Source: IOR16 sp963521065
Lineage (GTDB): Bacteria; Bacillota; Clostridia; Peptostreptococcales; Anaerovoracaceae
Direction of reading: 5' to 3'
DNA: 64,000 nucleotides
NCBI GenBank assembly: GCA_963521065.1
Contig: CAUQTI010000006.1
Coordinates: 103,755-167,754, forward strand
The position numbers and the translations under genes are program-made. Under the pieces are notes generated by a model that saw only the letters and a list, made by a program, of their open reading frames with translations, had not been told where the DNA came from and did not search any database. Every line of letters starts with the position of its first letter. Position 1 is the first letter of the stretch. Shown here piece after piece: positions 1 to 8,472 of this stretch.

Positions 1-524
1 GCGGCACTCGTGCCGGCCAGACCAACATTAACTTTGAAAGCGGAGCTCCGATACAGACAGACGGAACCTTTGACTACGCAATCATGGGAGACGGCTATTT
101 TGCAGTTTATAACATGGCTGAGGACCGATTGAACTATACTCGAAATGGGAATTTCCACAAGGCGCAAATGGGAGAAAATGCGTTTTATTTAGCGGCGCAA
201 AACGGAGATTTTGTTTTGGATAAAAACATGGAGTTAATCCCTGTGAATTCAAATGAAGAAGAGCTTGATATCGGAGTATTTGATTTTGCAAATAAAAGCG
301 GAATACTCTTACAGGGTGAAAACCGTTTTATGCCAGTTGAACGAAACGGAGACCCGATATTACAAACCGACGTTACTTTAAAAAGGGGATATTTGGAAGG
401 ATCTAATGTCGATTTACCTTATGAGATGACAAAAATGATTGAAACGGAACGAGCCTACCAGTTATCTCTTCGTATGATTAAGACTTCAGATGAAATTGAG
501 GAAACAATTAATACAATGAGGTAG
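1..524 (+). CDS. Flagellar basal-body rod/hook protein (FlgG/FlgF family), 3' part
   Basis: The frame is open from the first base and gives 173 residues to the stop at 522-524, so the start lies upstream of the window. The visible part contains the FlgE/F/G core signature (GTRAGQTNINFESGAP, then the MGDGYFAV loop). It ends in the family C-terminal helix, YEMTKMIETERAYQLSLRM, which packs into the axial rod or hook. These proteins form the extracellular rod; they are exported by the flagellar type III apparatus, not by a signal peptide. Whether it is FlgF or FlgG cannot be decided from this fragment. The FapA-family gene follows 21 bp downstream on the same strand. Confidence 0.85.
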   Translation, partial: GTRAGQTNINFESGAPIQTDGTFDYAIMGDGYFAVYNMAEDRLNYTRNGNFHKAQMGENAFYLAAQNGDFVLDKNMELIPVNSNEEELDIGVFDFANKSGILLQGENRFMPVERNGDPILQTDVTLKRGYLEGSNVDLPYEMTKMIETERAYQLSLRMIKTSDEIEETINTMR

Positions 525-545
525 TAAGAAAGTGAGGCGTTTGTT

Positions 546-2039
546 GTGAGCCAGACAGCTGAAAATTTGGATGCATTGGAAAATGAAGAAAAAGTGATCT
601 TACCCCCGACTCTGGATATTAAAATCAGTCCAGACCGAATGATGGCATTTTTAAGAGTATCAAATGTGCCGGATTCGGATTATGAACTAGATAAGGAATA
701 TGTCCTGGAAGCTCTAAAGGAAAGAGAAATTGTTTTTGGTGTCCTTGAAAACGAGATTCAAGAGTATTGTATACAAAGAAAATATTTTAGAGAATTAAAA
801 GTAGCTAAGGGTGTGGAACCCCTCAATGGGGAGGATGGAAGCGTTGTCTATCATTTTGATACGCAGCCGAAGAATCTTCCGAAGGAATTGAAGGATGGCT
901 CAGTGGACTTTAAAGATATTTCGCTCATTCAAAATGTAAAAACGGGAGATTTGCTGTGTGAAATTGTTTTGCCGACTGACGGCACTCCCGGCAAAGATAT
1001 TTTTGGAAGTGAGGTTGCACCGAAGCCCGGCGTAATGCCTGCACTTGCTGCCGGAAAGAATGTGTCTGTTTCTGATGACGGATTACGCTATTTAGCGGCG
1101 GTAGATGGGCGAATTGAATACATAAAAGATTTGATTTCTATTGAAGAGGTTTTCCATGTAAAAGGAGATGTCGGTCCGGAGACAGGAAACATATCTTTCA
1201 ATGGTAGTGTGATTATTTCCGGTAATGTAACAGATGGGTTTCGTGTGGAAGCAAAAAAAGACATCATCATTAACGGTCGGGTAGAAGGTGCCGATATAAA
1301 AACAGATCAAAACGTATTAATTCGAAGCGGAATGAATGGAATGAAGCGGGGAACGATACAGGCGGGCGGTGATGTAACAAGCCGTTTTATAGAAAATGCA
1401 ACCGTTACCTGCGGCTGTAATTTTTACAGCGAATGTACTCTGAATGCAAAGATACAGGCAGGCGGTTCAATCATTATGAAGGGTAAGCGAGCTGCTATGA
1501 TTGGCGGAACCTATGTTGCAGGAGATGCAATCATAGCCAAAGAAATTGGAAGCGAATTAAATATTCCGATGGAAATTTGTATTGAACCAGAATGGTATGC
1601 GATGCAGGTAGAAGGCAAAAGCGCAGAAGAGGTGTCGTATGCTTTCTTAGACCAGGATGAGCTGAAAGAGAAAATACATGAAATAGAAAAAGAAGCGGAT
1701 CGTTTTGCAAGCGTACTGCAAGATGTTGTAAGCGGGAGAAAAAAGGTTGAGCCGAAACAGAAAACCTTATATATGAAACAGCTGATGGGAATGCGTGAGG
1801 AGAAAATGCGTGGGGTACACCATTTGCAGGAAAAACTGGATCGCAGTGTTTCTTACCATGAAAGCCACGATTTTGCAGTTACTTGCACCGGGAAAATATA
1901 CCCTGGTGTTCGTATGAAGCTTTGCGGAATTATGATGCGAGTTGAACATACGGGAACAAATCAAAAATACTATGTGGATAAGGGAGAGATTCTAGTTGGA
2001 GCTCCTACGGCGAATAGTGAAATACCGGTTAAAGATTGA
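546..2039 (+). CDS. FapA family protein (DUF342, polymer-forming beta-helix)
   Basis: 497 residues from a GTG start preceded by GTGAGG at 532-537. The sequence matches the FapA/DUF342 family: an N-terminal domain (about 1-170), then a glycine- and valine-rich repeat region (about 190-340; VKGDVGPETGNISFNGSVII, followed by GNVTDGFRVEAK and IQAGGDV) that folds as a right-handed beta-helix in the family. A charged, probably coiled-coil stretch follows (about 360-430), then a small C-terminal domain. FapA proteins are cytoplasmic; members in other bacteria have been linked to flagellar placement and cell-surface regulation. Its position between a rod gene and cheC/cheD supports a motility role, which is inference. 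Confidence 0.8.
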   Translation: MSQTAENLDALENEEKVILPPTLDIKISPDRMMAFLRVSNVPDSDYELDKEYVLEALKEREIVFGVLENEIQEYCIQRKYFRELKVAKGVEPLNGEDGSVVYHFDTQPKNLPKELKDGSVDFKDISLIQNVKTGDLLCEIVLPTDGTPGKDIFGSEVAPKPGVMPALAAGKNVSVSDDGLRYLAAVDGRIEYIKDLISIEEVFHVKGDVGPETGNISFNGSVIISGNVTDGFRVEAKKDIIINGRVEGADIKTDQNVLIRSGMNGMKRGTIQAGGDVTSRFIENATVTCGCNFYSECTLNAKIQAGGSIIMKGKRAAMIGGTYVAGDAIIAKEIGSELNIPMEICIEPEWYAMQVEGKSAEEVSYAFLDQDELKEKIHEIEKEADRFASVLQDVVSGRKKVEPKQKTLYMKQLMGMREEKMRGVHHLQEKLDRSVSYHESHDFAVTCTGKIYPGVRMKLCGIMMRVEHTGTNQKYYVDKGEILVGAPTANSEIPVKD

Positions 2040-2053
2040 AAAGAGGAATTTGA

Positions 2054-2683
2054 ATGAAGATTAGCAATTATGATCAATTGAATGCAATCCAGTTAGATGC
2101 GCTTAAAGAAATTGGAACGATAGGTTCTGGAAATGCGGCTACGGCTTTATCCGGAGTGATATCAAAGAAAGTGCGCATTTCTGTGCCGAAAGTATCTATC
2201 CTAGACTTTAACACAGCCTTAAACATTCTTGGAGGGCCAGAGAACATTGTTGCCGGTATTATGGTGAGAATGTCAGGTGATTTAAATGGAATCATGCTTT
2301 ATCTTCAGGAGATGGATTTCATTAATGTAGCCTTGGACAGCGTTCTTCATGAAACGATAAGCGGCTATGACCAATTAAATGAACTAAGTCAGTCTGCACT
2401 TGTGGAAATCGGAAATATTATGATTTCCACCTATATGAATGCACTTTCTTCGTTGGCGGGGCTTGAAGTGAATTTATCTGTTCCGGCAATGTGCATCAAT
2501 ATGGCGGGAGGAATCTTAAGCGTTCCAATGGTAGAGTTTGGATATGAGACAGACAAAATTATGATGTTAGACGGAAGCTTTTCCTGCGATGGACAGGAGG
2601 TTTCCAGTAAACTTTTAATGATGCCCGATTTTAAGTCATTGAATGATATGTTAGACAGATTAGGAGTTGGCAATATTGAATAG
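2054..2683 (+). CDS. cheC: Chemotaxis protein CheC (CheY-P phosphatase)
   Basis: 209 residues, ATG with GAGGAA at 2042-2047. Two copies of the CheC/CheX/FliY phosphatase signature are visible: LDALKEIGTIGSGNAATALS near residue 15 and LSQSALVEIGNIMISTYMNA near residue 112. Each carries the Glu and Asn that insert into the CheY active site. CheC dephosphorylates CheY-P and also binds CheD, allowing feedback to receptor modification. The gene overlaps cheD and lies 14 bp after the FapA-family gene, consistent with one motility transcript. Confidence 0.9.
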   Translation: MKISNYDQLNAIQLDALKEIGTIGSGNAATALSGVISKKVRISVPKVSILDFNTALNILGGPENIVAGIMVRMSGDLNGIMLYLQEMDFINVALDSVLHETISGYDQLNELSQSALVEIGNIMISTYMNALSSLAGLEVNLSVPAMCINMAGGILSVPMVEFGYETDKIMMLDGSFSCDGQEVSSKLLMMPDFKSLNDMLDRLGVGNIE

Positions 2684-3170
2684 CAAGCAAACGAGTGTTG
2701 GAATTGCCGATATGAAGATTATCAGAGCACCAGGCAACTTGATTACATATGCGCTTGGATCTTGTATCGGGATTTGTATTTATGACCCGGTGCTCCGGTT
2801 AGGTGGAATGGTACATATTATGCTGCCGGAACGGGTAGCAAGTCAGGATACTGGCAATATCTTTAAATATGCAGACAGTGGAATTACGGAAACAATTCGG
2901 AAAATGGAGGTCTTTGGCGGCGTTGCATCTCGCATGACGGCGAAGATTGCAGGCGGGGCAAAGATGTTTGATATTCCTGGAGATTCCAATTCGAGTATAG
3001 GAAATATAGGGAGAAGAAATATTGATTCTGTCCATAGAGTTTTGCAGCAGGTAAAGCTTCGATTGATTAAAGAGGATGTAGGCTCTAACTACGCAAGAAC
3101 GATGGTTTTTGATACAGAGACAGGACAGGTAACGATTCGCTCTTTCGGGCGGGCCGATAATATTTTATGA
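2676..3170 (+). CDS. cheD: Chemoreceptor glutamine deamidase CheD
   Basis: 164 residues. A longer frame begins at TTG 2667, but AGGAG (2662-2666) touches that codon; TTG at 2676 has the normal 9-nt spacing and is chosen, giving an 8-nt overlap with cheC. The deamidase triad is present: Thr24 and Cys30 (ITYALGSCIGICIYD) and His47 (GGMVHIMLP), with the spacing I recall for characterised CheD (Thr21/Cys27/His44). CheD deamidates Gln residues in methyl-accepting receptors and is sequestered by CheC. A terminator follows directly. Confidence 0.92.
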   Translation: MNSKQTSVGIADMKIIRAPGNLITYALGSCIGICIYDPVLRLGGMVHIMLPERVASQDTGNIFKYADSGITETIRKMEVFGGVASRMTAKIAGGAKMFDIPGDSNSSIGNIGRRNIDSVHRVLQQVKLRLIKEDVGSNYARTMVFDTETGQVTIRSFGRADNIL

Positions 3171-3203
3171 AAAAACCAAGCCATAAAAATGACTTGGTTT
3201 TTT
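3170..3203. terminator. Bidirectional intrinsic terminator after cheD
   Basis: Inverted repeat AAAAACCAAG (3171-3180) / CTTGGTTTTT (3193-3202) with a 12-nt loop. It has a T run on the plus side and, read leftward, on the minus side, so it can serve both cheD and the convergent ComFB-domain gene. Confidence 0.85.
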
Positions 3204-3220
3204 GATGCGTTTGGTTAAAA

Positions 3221-4150
3221 TTAAGAATGGTGATGAGGCACTGCCTTTACTTGAATGCAAGCGTTTGTTATTGCTGTCAGGACATCCGTTTTGTACTGCT
3301 TTTCATAAGTGAGAAGCTTAGATAACAGATAGCCCTTGCGAGTTACAACATACTTGGATGGTAAGTGGTTTAAGGCCAGTGCGATAACATCATTTTTACA
3401 TTTGTTACAAGTGCAGACCGCCATTTTACGCATGAGAGAAGGGTATTCGCTTTTTACAAATTCTTCAATGATGTTGATAAAAATGTATTCTTCTGCTTCG
3501 ACGGGTGCAAATTCACCAGAGTTTGAGCGAGAAACAGTTCCTAAATTTTGATGTTGAGGTACCGTTCTATTTTCTTTCTGACCAAAATCCTGTAAAATAA
3601 AAGGCTTTATTTCCGTTTCAAAGTGATGCTCCAATTCGCGCTGAATTAAATCTGACAGAGGGTCCTCTGAGGGAAGTGAAAATGAAGGTGTCTCAGAAGG
3701 AGTCGTATTTTCCGATGCCGGCTTTTCTCTTTCCATTACATCGGCCTGAGACAAGCTTTGTGCAAGCTGCGCTTCTAAATTTTCCGGAAGAGGAATTTCT
3801 TTCTCTAACGGCGCTGACTGCAGCGGCAGCTGTTTTTCTGCATCTGGCTGTACATGAATTGTAGCCTGTATTGAAATATTTTCAGGCGGTAAATTGTTTT
3901 GAGGAAAAGAATCGCGAGGGAGTTCTTGCTCGCTTTCGGAGTTTGTCTGAGGAAGTCTGGGCTCAAAGTGAGGCGAATCTTCTTCTCCGGAGGAATCCGA
4001 TTGAAGCAGCTCCGTTTCTTCCTTTTGGATTGACTGACTTTCTTCTGAGGGCGCTTGCGGCTGTTCTTGTACCTCATCCGGTTCTACTGTTCCAATGCGG
4101 TTTGTTAGCAAATTTAGTACATGTGAAGTTTTACTGCTTTTTTTTGACAT
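3221..4150 (-). CDS. ComFB-domain protein with long acidic disordered N-terminus
   Basis: 309 residues, ATG with AAGGGAG inside the end of the upstream parA-like gene (3-bp gap, probably co-translated). Residues 1 to about 215 are low complexity, rich in Glu, Pro, Gln and Ser, and look disordered. The C-terminal 90 residues match the late-competence ComFB domain: INIIEEFVKSEYP, then a CTCNKCKND cysteine cluster, then IALALNHLPSKYVVT. ComFB-type domains have recently been reported to bind cyclic dinucleotides in other bacteria. That would fit the GGDEF/EAL gene at 9.5 kb, but binding here is inference. Transcribed against the flanking flagellar genes. Confidence 0.75.
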   Translation of the reverse strand: MSKKSSKTSHVLNLLTNRIGTVEPDEVQEQPQAPSEESQSIQKEETELLQSDSSGEEDSPHFEPRLPQTNSESEQELPRDSFPQNNLPPENISIQATIHVQPDAEKQLPLQSAPLEKEIPLPENLEAQLAQSLSQADVMEREKPASENTTPSETPSFSLPSEDPLSDLIQRELEHHFETEIKPFILQDFGQKENRTVPQHQNLGTVSRSNSGEFAPVEAEEYIFINIIEEFVKSEYPSLMRKMAVCTCNKCKNDVIALALNHLPSKYVVTRKGYLLSKLLTYEKQYKTDVLTAITNACIQVKAVPHHHS

Positions 4151-4153
4151 GAA

Positions 4154-4915
4154 TTACAGGCTCCCTTCACAGACCTGCTTCGCAAGCCGGGCATAATCAA
4201 AGCCGGGATTGGAATAAGGTGCATAAGTAATAATGCTTTCGCCATGCGCCGGAGCTTCCGCAACCGTGACACTATTGCGTATTTTTGTATCAAATATAAC
4301 AGTACCTAACTGCTTTGCGATTTCTGCGGTTAATTCTTCGACCTCTTTTGTAAGATTCATACGCTTATTATATTTTGTCAGAAGAATTCCTAATATTTCT
4401 AAACTAGGGTTGTAGAATTTTTTAACCGTATCAATCGTTTCTTTTAATTGTGTAATACCGAGCAGACTTAACACCTCAGGAATCATAGGAATAATTAGGG
4501 TGTTAGAGGCAACATAAGCATTGACTGTCAGAATATTCAATGCCGGTGGGGTATCTATAATAATAAAATCGTACTGCTCATGGATTGGATTCAGCAAGTC
4601 TCGAAGCATGTACTCGCGGCCTGCTCTGTTAAATTCCAACTCGGCAGAGCTGAGAAGAATATTGGATGAAAGAATGTCCCCATGCGGAGTGTGCGAAATG
4701 GCATCCTGTATAGAAACCGTCCCCTTAAAAAGCTCGTAGATGCCGGGGTGACCTTCAATGTCTACACCTAAGCTAAAGCCTAAATTGCCTTGGGGGTCTA
4801 AGTCAATCCCTAATACTTTCTTTTTAAGCTGAGTTAGGCCGCTTACTAAGGCACTGCTTGTAGTCGTTTTTCCGACACCGCCTTTTTGATTGGTGATTGC
4901 AATAATTTGAGACAA
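4154..4915 (-). CDS. ParA/Soj-family ATPase
   Basis: 253 residues from TTG, with GGAGGGG about 6 nt upstream. It has the deviant Walker A KGGVGKTT with the signature Lys (residues about 11-18), switch I LDPQGN and Walker B IIIDTPP. ParA-type ATPases dimerise on ATP and bind DNA or membranes to position cargo. No parB lies beside it. Its only partner is the ComFB-domain gene, and it sits inside a flagellar/chemotaxis block, so it may position a cellular structure and need not segregate chromosomes. MinD/FlhG is less likely because the C-terminus shows no obvious amphipathic membrane helix. Confidence 0.85.
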   Translation of the reverse strand: MSQIIAITNQKGGVGKTTTSSALVSGLTQLKKKVLGIDLDPQGNLGFSLGVDIEGHPGIYELFKGTVSIQDAISHTPHGDILSSNILLSSAELEFNRAGREYMLRDLLNPIHEQYDFIIIDTPPALNILTVNAYVASNTLIIPMIPEVLSLLGITQLKETIDTVKKFYNPSLEILGILLTKYNKRMNLTKEVEELTAEIAKQLGTVIFDTKIRNSVTVAEAPAHGESIITYAPYSNPGFDYARLAKQVCEGSL

Positions 4916-4954
4916 GATTTTCCCCTCCAGTTCATTATTTAGACAAAATTATAT

Positions 4955-4980
4955 TAATTTATTCTATCATATGACGATAT
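4955..4980 (+). promoter_or_regulatory. Candidate sigma-28 (SigD/FliA) promoter for fliD
   Basis: GACGATAT at 4973-4980 matches the flagellar sigma -10 GCCGATAT at 7 of 8 positions, with a weak TAAT at 4955-4958 about 14 nt upstream. It lies 95 nt before the fliD start, and fliD is a usual sigma-28 target. The -35 is poor, so this is a candidate only. Confidence 0.45.
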
Positions 4981-5075
4981 AAAAGTATAGAGAGAATCAA
5001 ATCAAGAACAATCTGTTAAATCATATTTGAAAAAATAGATAACTTATTTATTTTAGTAATAGAAAGGGGATTCAT

Positions 5076-7577
5076 ATGTCAACAAGTGTTAGCAACGTTA
5101 TGACGACATCTTCAAGCCGGAGATTAACCGGGCTGATGAGTAATATGGATGTCGATGAAATTGTAAAGAACATGTCGCAGGGGACATTATCAAAAATATC
5201 AAAGCTAAAGCAACAGAAGCAGAACTTGGAGTGGAAACAAACGGCATACCGGTCTGTAACATCCAGCCTTTTGGATTTCAGCAGTAAATTTTTAAGCTCC
5301 TCCTCTGTAACGAACCTAAACAAATCCAGCTTTTTTAAAAGTGCAATTGTCAGTGCACTTGGGTCAAATGCGGCGGCAGCAAGTGTAACGGGTACTGCGG
5401 AGTCGGTTCGTAATTTTTCCATTGGAAGCATTGGTAATCTTGCGACGACAGCGGGGGTTACGACCGCGGCTACGCATCAGGTTTCCACGAGAAATATTAC
5501 CACAGGTGCTGTAGACCTAGTGAATGGAAGGGATATTTCTGCATTGGAAGATACAAGTCTTGCCATTACATATGGTTCAAATACTTATTATATGAGCCTT
5601 ACAGACCTTTCATTGAGCACGAATACAGACCCTACCGCAAGGGCACAGGAAAATGCGGAAACGGTAGTCGCTGCTTTAAATGCGCAGTTAAAAGCGGAGG
5701 GATTGGGTTCTTCGGTATCTGCAGAGTTGGGAACCGATGGGAAAGTAACCTTCCACGAAATTAATGACGCCGGAAACGAATTGAAGCTAGAAGCAGGGAG
5801 TACAGCGTTACTAAATATAATGGGGATGGAAGCAGGAGATTCTGCTGCAAACGGAAAGCTGACCGGGGGTAAGGATATAAGAAATGACTCCTTGATTAAA
5901 CAGGTCACGTTTGGACAGTCCATTGCGAATGGGGAAGGAACCTTTACCTTTGACTTAGACGGGACCAAGGCCGTAGTTAACCTAAAAGACTTGGTAAATT
6001 CAGACGGTACGTTCAAGGATGCAAGCATGAATATGGAGAAAATGTCTCAAGAGATCAGCTATCAGCTGGCTAAGACGTACGGAGCTGGAAAAGTAACGGT
6101 CCGTGCTACCGATGAAAATGGGAATGCATTGTCATCAGGCGAGACGCAAGGAAACTTTGTCTTTGAAACAGCCAGCACTACGTCCATCTTATCGGTTGCT
6201 TCGGGTGATACGGGAATGCTTGGCAAATCCGGTGCTATGAACATGAGCTGGGGGGATGCAAACCGCCTCTTAATTTATGAGCCGCTTACTTCTAATAAAA
6301 ACAATTTGAATACGAAACTTGATTTTTCCGGCGGAAAAACGCACATGATGACAATTAATGGTACGACTTTTGAAGTGGGAGTAGATTTCATATCCGTGAA
6401 CGGAACGAAAAAGGAATTTTCTCAGGGTGTGAGTGTAAATGATATCATGAGCACGATTAACAGCTCAGACGCAGGCGTCACAGTAAAATATCTATCTACG
6501 TCCGACCGCTTCAACATAACGGCAAACAGTGCCGGAAGCATAGGAAAAATCAAGATTTCGGAAACACCGGAAACACCGGAAACACCGGAAACACCGGAAA
6601 CACCGGAAACACCGGAAACACTGGGAATACTGGCAGACACTTTATTCGGTACCGGACTCATTGGCACAACGCAGGGAACTGATTCAGAGATGTCAGTGAG
6701 CTTCGACGGCGGGCAGACGTACGAAACTATCACCCGTACGAGCAATGCGTTCACGTTGGATGGAATGAATATTGTTTTGAATTCCACCTTTACAAGCAAA
6801 GACGCCGATTCGGTTTCAGGAACGGGGGATGCGATTACTTTTTCAGCAAAAGCCAATGCAGATGAGGTTGTAAATGCTGTAAAAAGTATGGTTGAGGAAT
6901 ATAATAACATGATTACCTCACTCAACAGTGCGGTATCTACAAAGCCGATTCGAAACAAATCTGGAGGTGCACTGACTTATCAACCGCTTACGGACGATCA
7001 GAGAGAAGAGATGTCAGAGAGTGAAATCTCAGCGTGGGAAGAAAAAGCACAGCAAGGAATTCTGTTTGGGGACCCTCTGCTTCGTACTTTGTCTTCCGAT
7101 TTACGTTTTGTTTTTTCGATGCAGGTAGATGGCGTATCTATGAAAGATATCGGAATTACAGCGGGTACGTCGTACAAGGATAATGGAAAGCTTTCTTTCG
7201 ATGAAACTGCATTTCGCAAAGCCTTGGAGGAAAAACCGGACGCTGTTTCAAAGCTCTTTACTGCGGACGGAAATGTTAATGCAGAGGAAAAGGGCGCGAT
7301 TGCGAAAATTGATGAGATTGTAAAGCGTTATGCAAATACGAGTGGTTCACAAAAAGGAAGCTTGATTCTGAAGGCCGGCCATACTTCCTCTCCGACCAGT
7401 GAGTTGGACAATGGCATTTACAAGCAGCTGAAGTCTATCATCGAGCAAATTGAGACACTTCAAGTTAAGCTTGTTTCAGAACAGGACCGTTATTACAGCA
7501 AATTTACGAACTTGGAAGTATATTTAAATAAGATGAATGCACAAGCCAGTTGGCTGACAGACCAGACGAGTTCCTAG
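5076..7577 (+). CDS. fliD: Flagellar filament cap protein FliD
   Basis: 833 residues, ATG with AAAGGGG about 6 nt upstream. The N-terminus has the FliD_N pattern (RLTGLMSNMDVDEIVKNMSQ) and the C-terminus the FliD_C coiled region ending in NLEVYLNKMNAQASWLTDQ. FliD forms the pentameric cap that folds flagellin at the filament tip and is exported with help from FliS/FliT-type chaperones, encoded next. It is much longer than common FliD proteins (roughly 450-600 residues); the extra length is in the middle, surface-exposed part. Residues 496-516 are an ETP tripeptide repeat encoded by a 9-bp tandem repeat. Confidence 0.9.
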   Translation: MSTSVSNVMTTSSSRRLTGLMSNMDVDEIVKNMSQGTLSKISKLKQQKQNLEWKQTAYRSVTSSLLDFSSKFLSSSSVTNLNKSSFFKSAIVSALGSNAAAASVTGTAESVRNFSIGSIGNLATTAGVTTAATHQVSTRNITTGAVDLVNGRDISALEDTSLAITYGSNTYYMSLTDLSLSTNTDPTARAQENAETVVAALNAQLKAEGLGSSVSAELGTDGKVTFHEINDAGNELKLEAGSTALLNIMGMEAGDSAANGKLTGGKDIRNDSLIKQVTFGQSIANGEGTFTFDLDGTKAVVNLKDLVNSDGTFKDASMNMEKMSQEISYQLAKTYGAGKVTVRATDENGNALSSGETQGNFVFETASTTSILSVASGDTGMLGKSGAMNMSWGDANRLLIYEPLTSNKNNLNTKLDFSGGKTHMMTINGTTFEVGVDFISVNGTKKEFSQGVSVNDIMSTINSSDAGVTVKYLSTSDRFNITANSAGSIGKIKISETPETPETPETPETPETPETLGILADTLFGTGLIGTTQGTDSEMSVSFDGGQTYETITRTSNAFTLDGMNIVLNSTFTSKDADSVSGTGDAITFSAKANADEVVNAVKSMVEEYNNMITSLNSAVSTKPIRNKSGGALTYQPLTDDQREEMSESEISAWEEKAQQGILFGDPLLRTLSSDLRFVFSMQVDGVSMKDIGITAGTSYKDNGKLSFDETAFRKALEEKPDAVSKLFTADGNVNAEEKGAIAKIDEIVKRYANTSGSQKGSLILKAGHTSSPTSELDNGIYKQLKSIIEQIETLQVKLVSEQDRYYSKFTNLEVYLNKMNAQASWLTDQTSS
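6561..6623 (+). repeat. 9-bp tandem repeat inside fliD (ETP repeat)
   Basis: Six perfect copies of GAAACACCG (6561-6614) plus one variant GAAACACTG (6615-6623), encoding Glu-Thr-Pro six times and then Glu-Thr-Leu. Because the unit is a multiple of three, slippage would change protein length without a frameshift. Confidence 0.97.
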
Positions 7578-7633
7578 TTTGAAATTTGTTTGATTTCGTG
7601 AAAACATCTCATCCATATAAAGGGAGGATTCTT

Positions 7634-8041
7634 ATGAATCAATACATGAACAATTATGGAAAAGGATTTCAGCACTATAAAGAACAGTCTGTCAATACGA
7701 TGATGAAGAGTGAGATGCTGTTTCTTTTGTATGATGAAATTATAAAAAAAATGAATAAAGCTAAGATTTTAGCAAACAACAACGATTATGCGAACTTTGA
7801 GGTGGAAATTGACAAAACTCGGAAAATTGTGTTATATTTAATCGACACCTTGGATTTAAAATATGCGGTAAGCAAAAATTTATCCAGAATGTACGAATTC
7901 TTTATTTACGAATTGTCCCGCCTGAATGCAAGCCGCAATCTAAAGATTATTGATGAGATAATTCCTCTTGTTACCGATTTGAGAGAGACGTTTAAAGAGG
8001 CTGATCGATTGTCCAGGCAGCAAAATACGGCAATCAGATAG
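7634..8041 (+). CDS. fliS: Flagellin export chaperone FliS
   Basis: 135 residues. The frame extends to TTG 7586, but ATG 7634 has GGGAGG at 7622-7627 and removes a non-family N-terminus, so it is chosen. The protein is small and helical with the FliS pattern: a basic/Tyr-rich N-terminus with NNYGKGFQHYKEQSVNTM, then SEMLFLLYDEIIKKMNKAK. FliS binds the flagellin C-terminus and prevents early polymerisation in the cytoplasm. The fliD-fliS order is standard. Confidence 0.85.
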   Translation: MNQYMNNYGKGFQHYKEQSVNTMMKSEMLFLLYDEIIKKMNKAKILANNNDYANFEVEIDKTRKIVLYLIDTLDLKYAVSKNLSRMYEFFIYELSRLNASRNLKIIDEIIPLVTDLRETFKEADRLSRQQNTAIR

Positions 8042-8071
8042 TGCACGAGCACGATATAGGAGCATAAAAAA

Positions 8072-8452
8072 ATGGACGGAATGAATCAAATTCTTTCAAT
8101 TTTACAGAAAAAGTATCGCAGGATGGATATGATACTGACGATCACAAAAGAAGTGGAGCAGATTGTATTATCCGGCGATGAGGCTTCTCTTGGCATTATT
8201 TTAGACACACGCCAAAATGAAATGAACGGAATCGATCAGCTTGATCGTGAACTGAATCGGGAGAAAGAGAAGATGCCGCCAATTTTGCGTCAGAAAGTAG
8301 ACCAGATGCTGAGGCCAACTCCGGGAGAGACAGTAAGGCTTGAGAATCCTTTAGAAACTAATATTTTTGATACCAATAAACGTATTACGCGGCTCGTTGA
8401 AAAAATAATTGTTCTGGACAAAGCGATTCGTGATAGAATGGAAAGAAAATAG
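8072..8452 (+). CDS. Putative flagellar export chaperone (FlgN/FliT-like)
   Basis: 126 residues, ATG with ATAGGAG at 8056-8062. Predicted almost entirely helical with heptad-like spacing, no signal peptide and no membrane segment. Length, charge and position between fliS and cheV fit the FlgN/FliT group, which holds hook-junction or cap proteins for export. Sequence identity in this group is low, so the specific name is withheld. The stop overlaps a GTG that could be mistaken for the cheV start. Confidence 0.6.
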   Translation: MDGMNQILSILQKKYRRMDMILTITKEVEQIVLSGDEASLGIILDTRQNEMNGIDQLDRELNREKEKMPPILRQKVDQMLRPTPGETVRLENPLETNIFDTNKRITRLVEKIIVLDKAIRDRMERK

Positions 8453-8472
8453 TGAAAAGTGGAGGAACTAAA

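Noticed and set aside
6561..6623. CRISPR-like short repeats
   Set aside because: The units are contiguous, in frame and encode ETP; there are no spacers.
5588..6958. Antisense frames opposite fliD
   Set aside because: They mirror the Thr/Ser/Val-rich fliD codons; no start signals or families.
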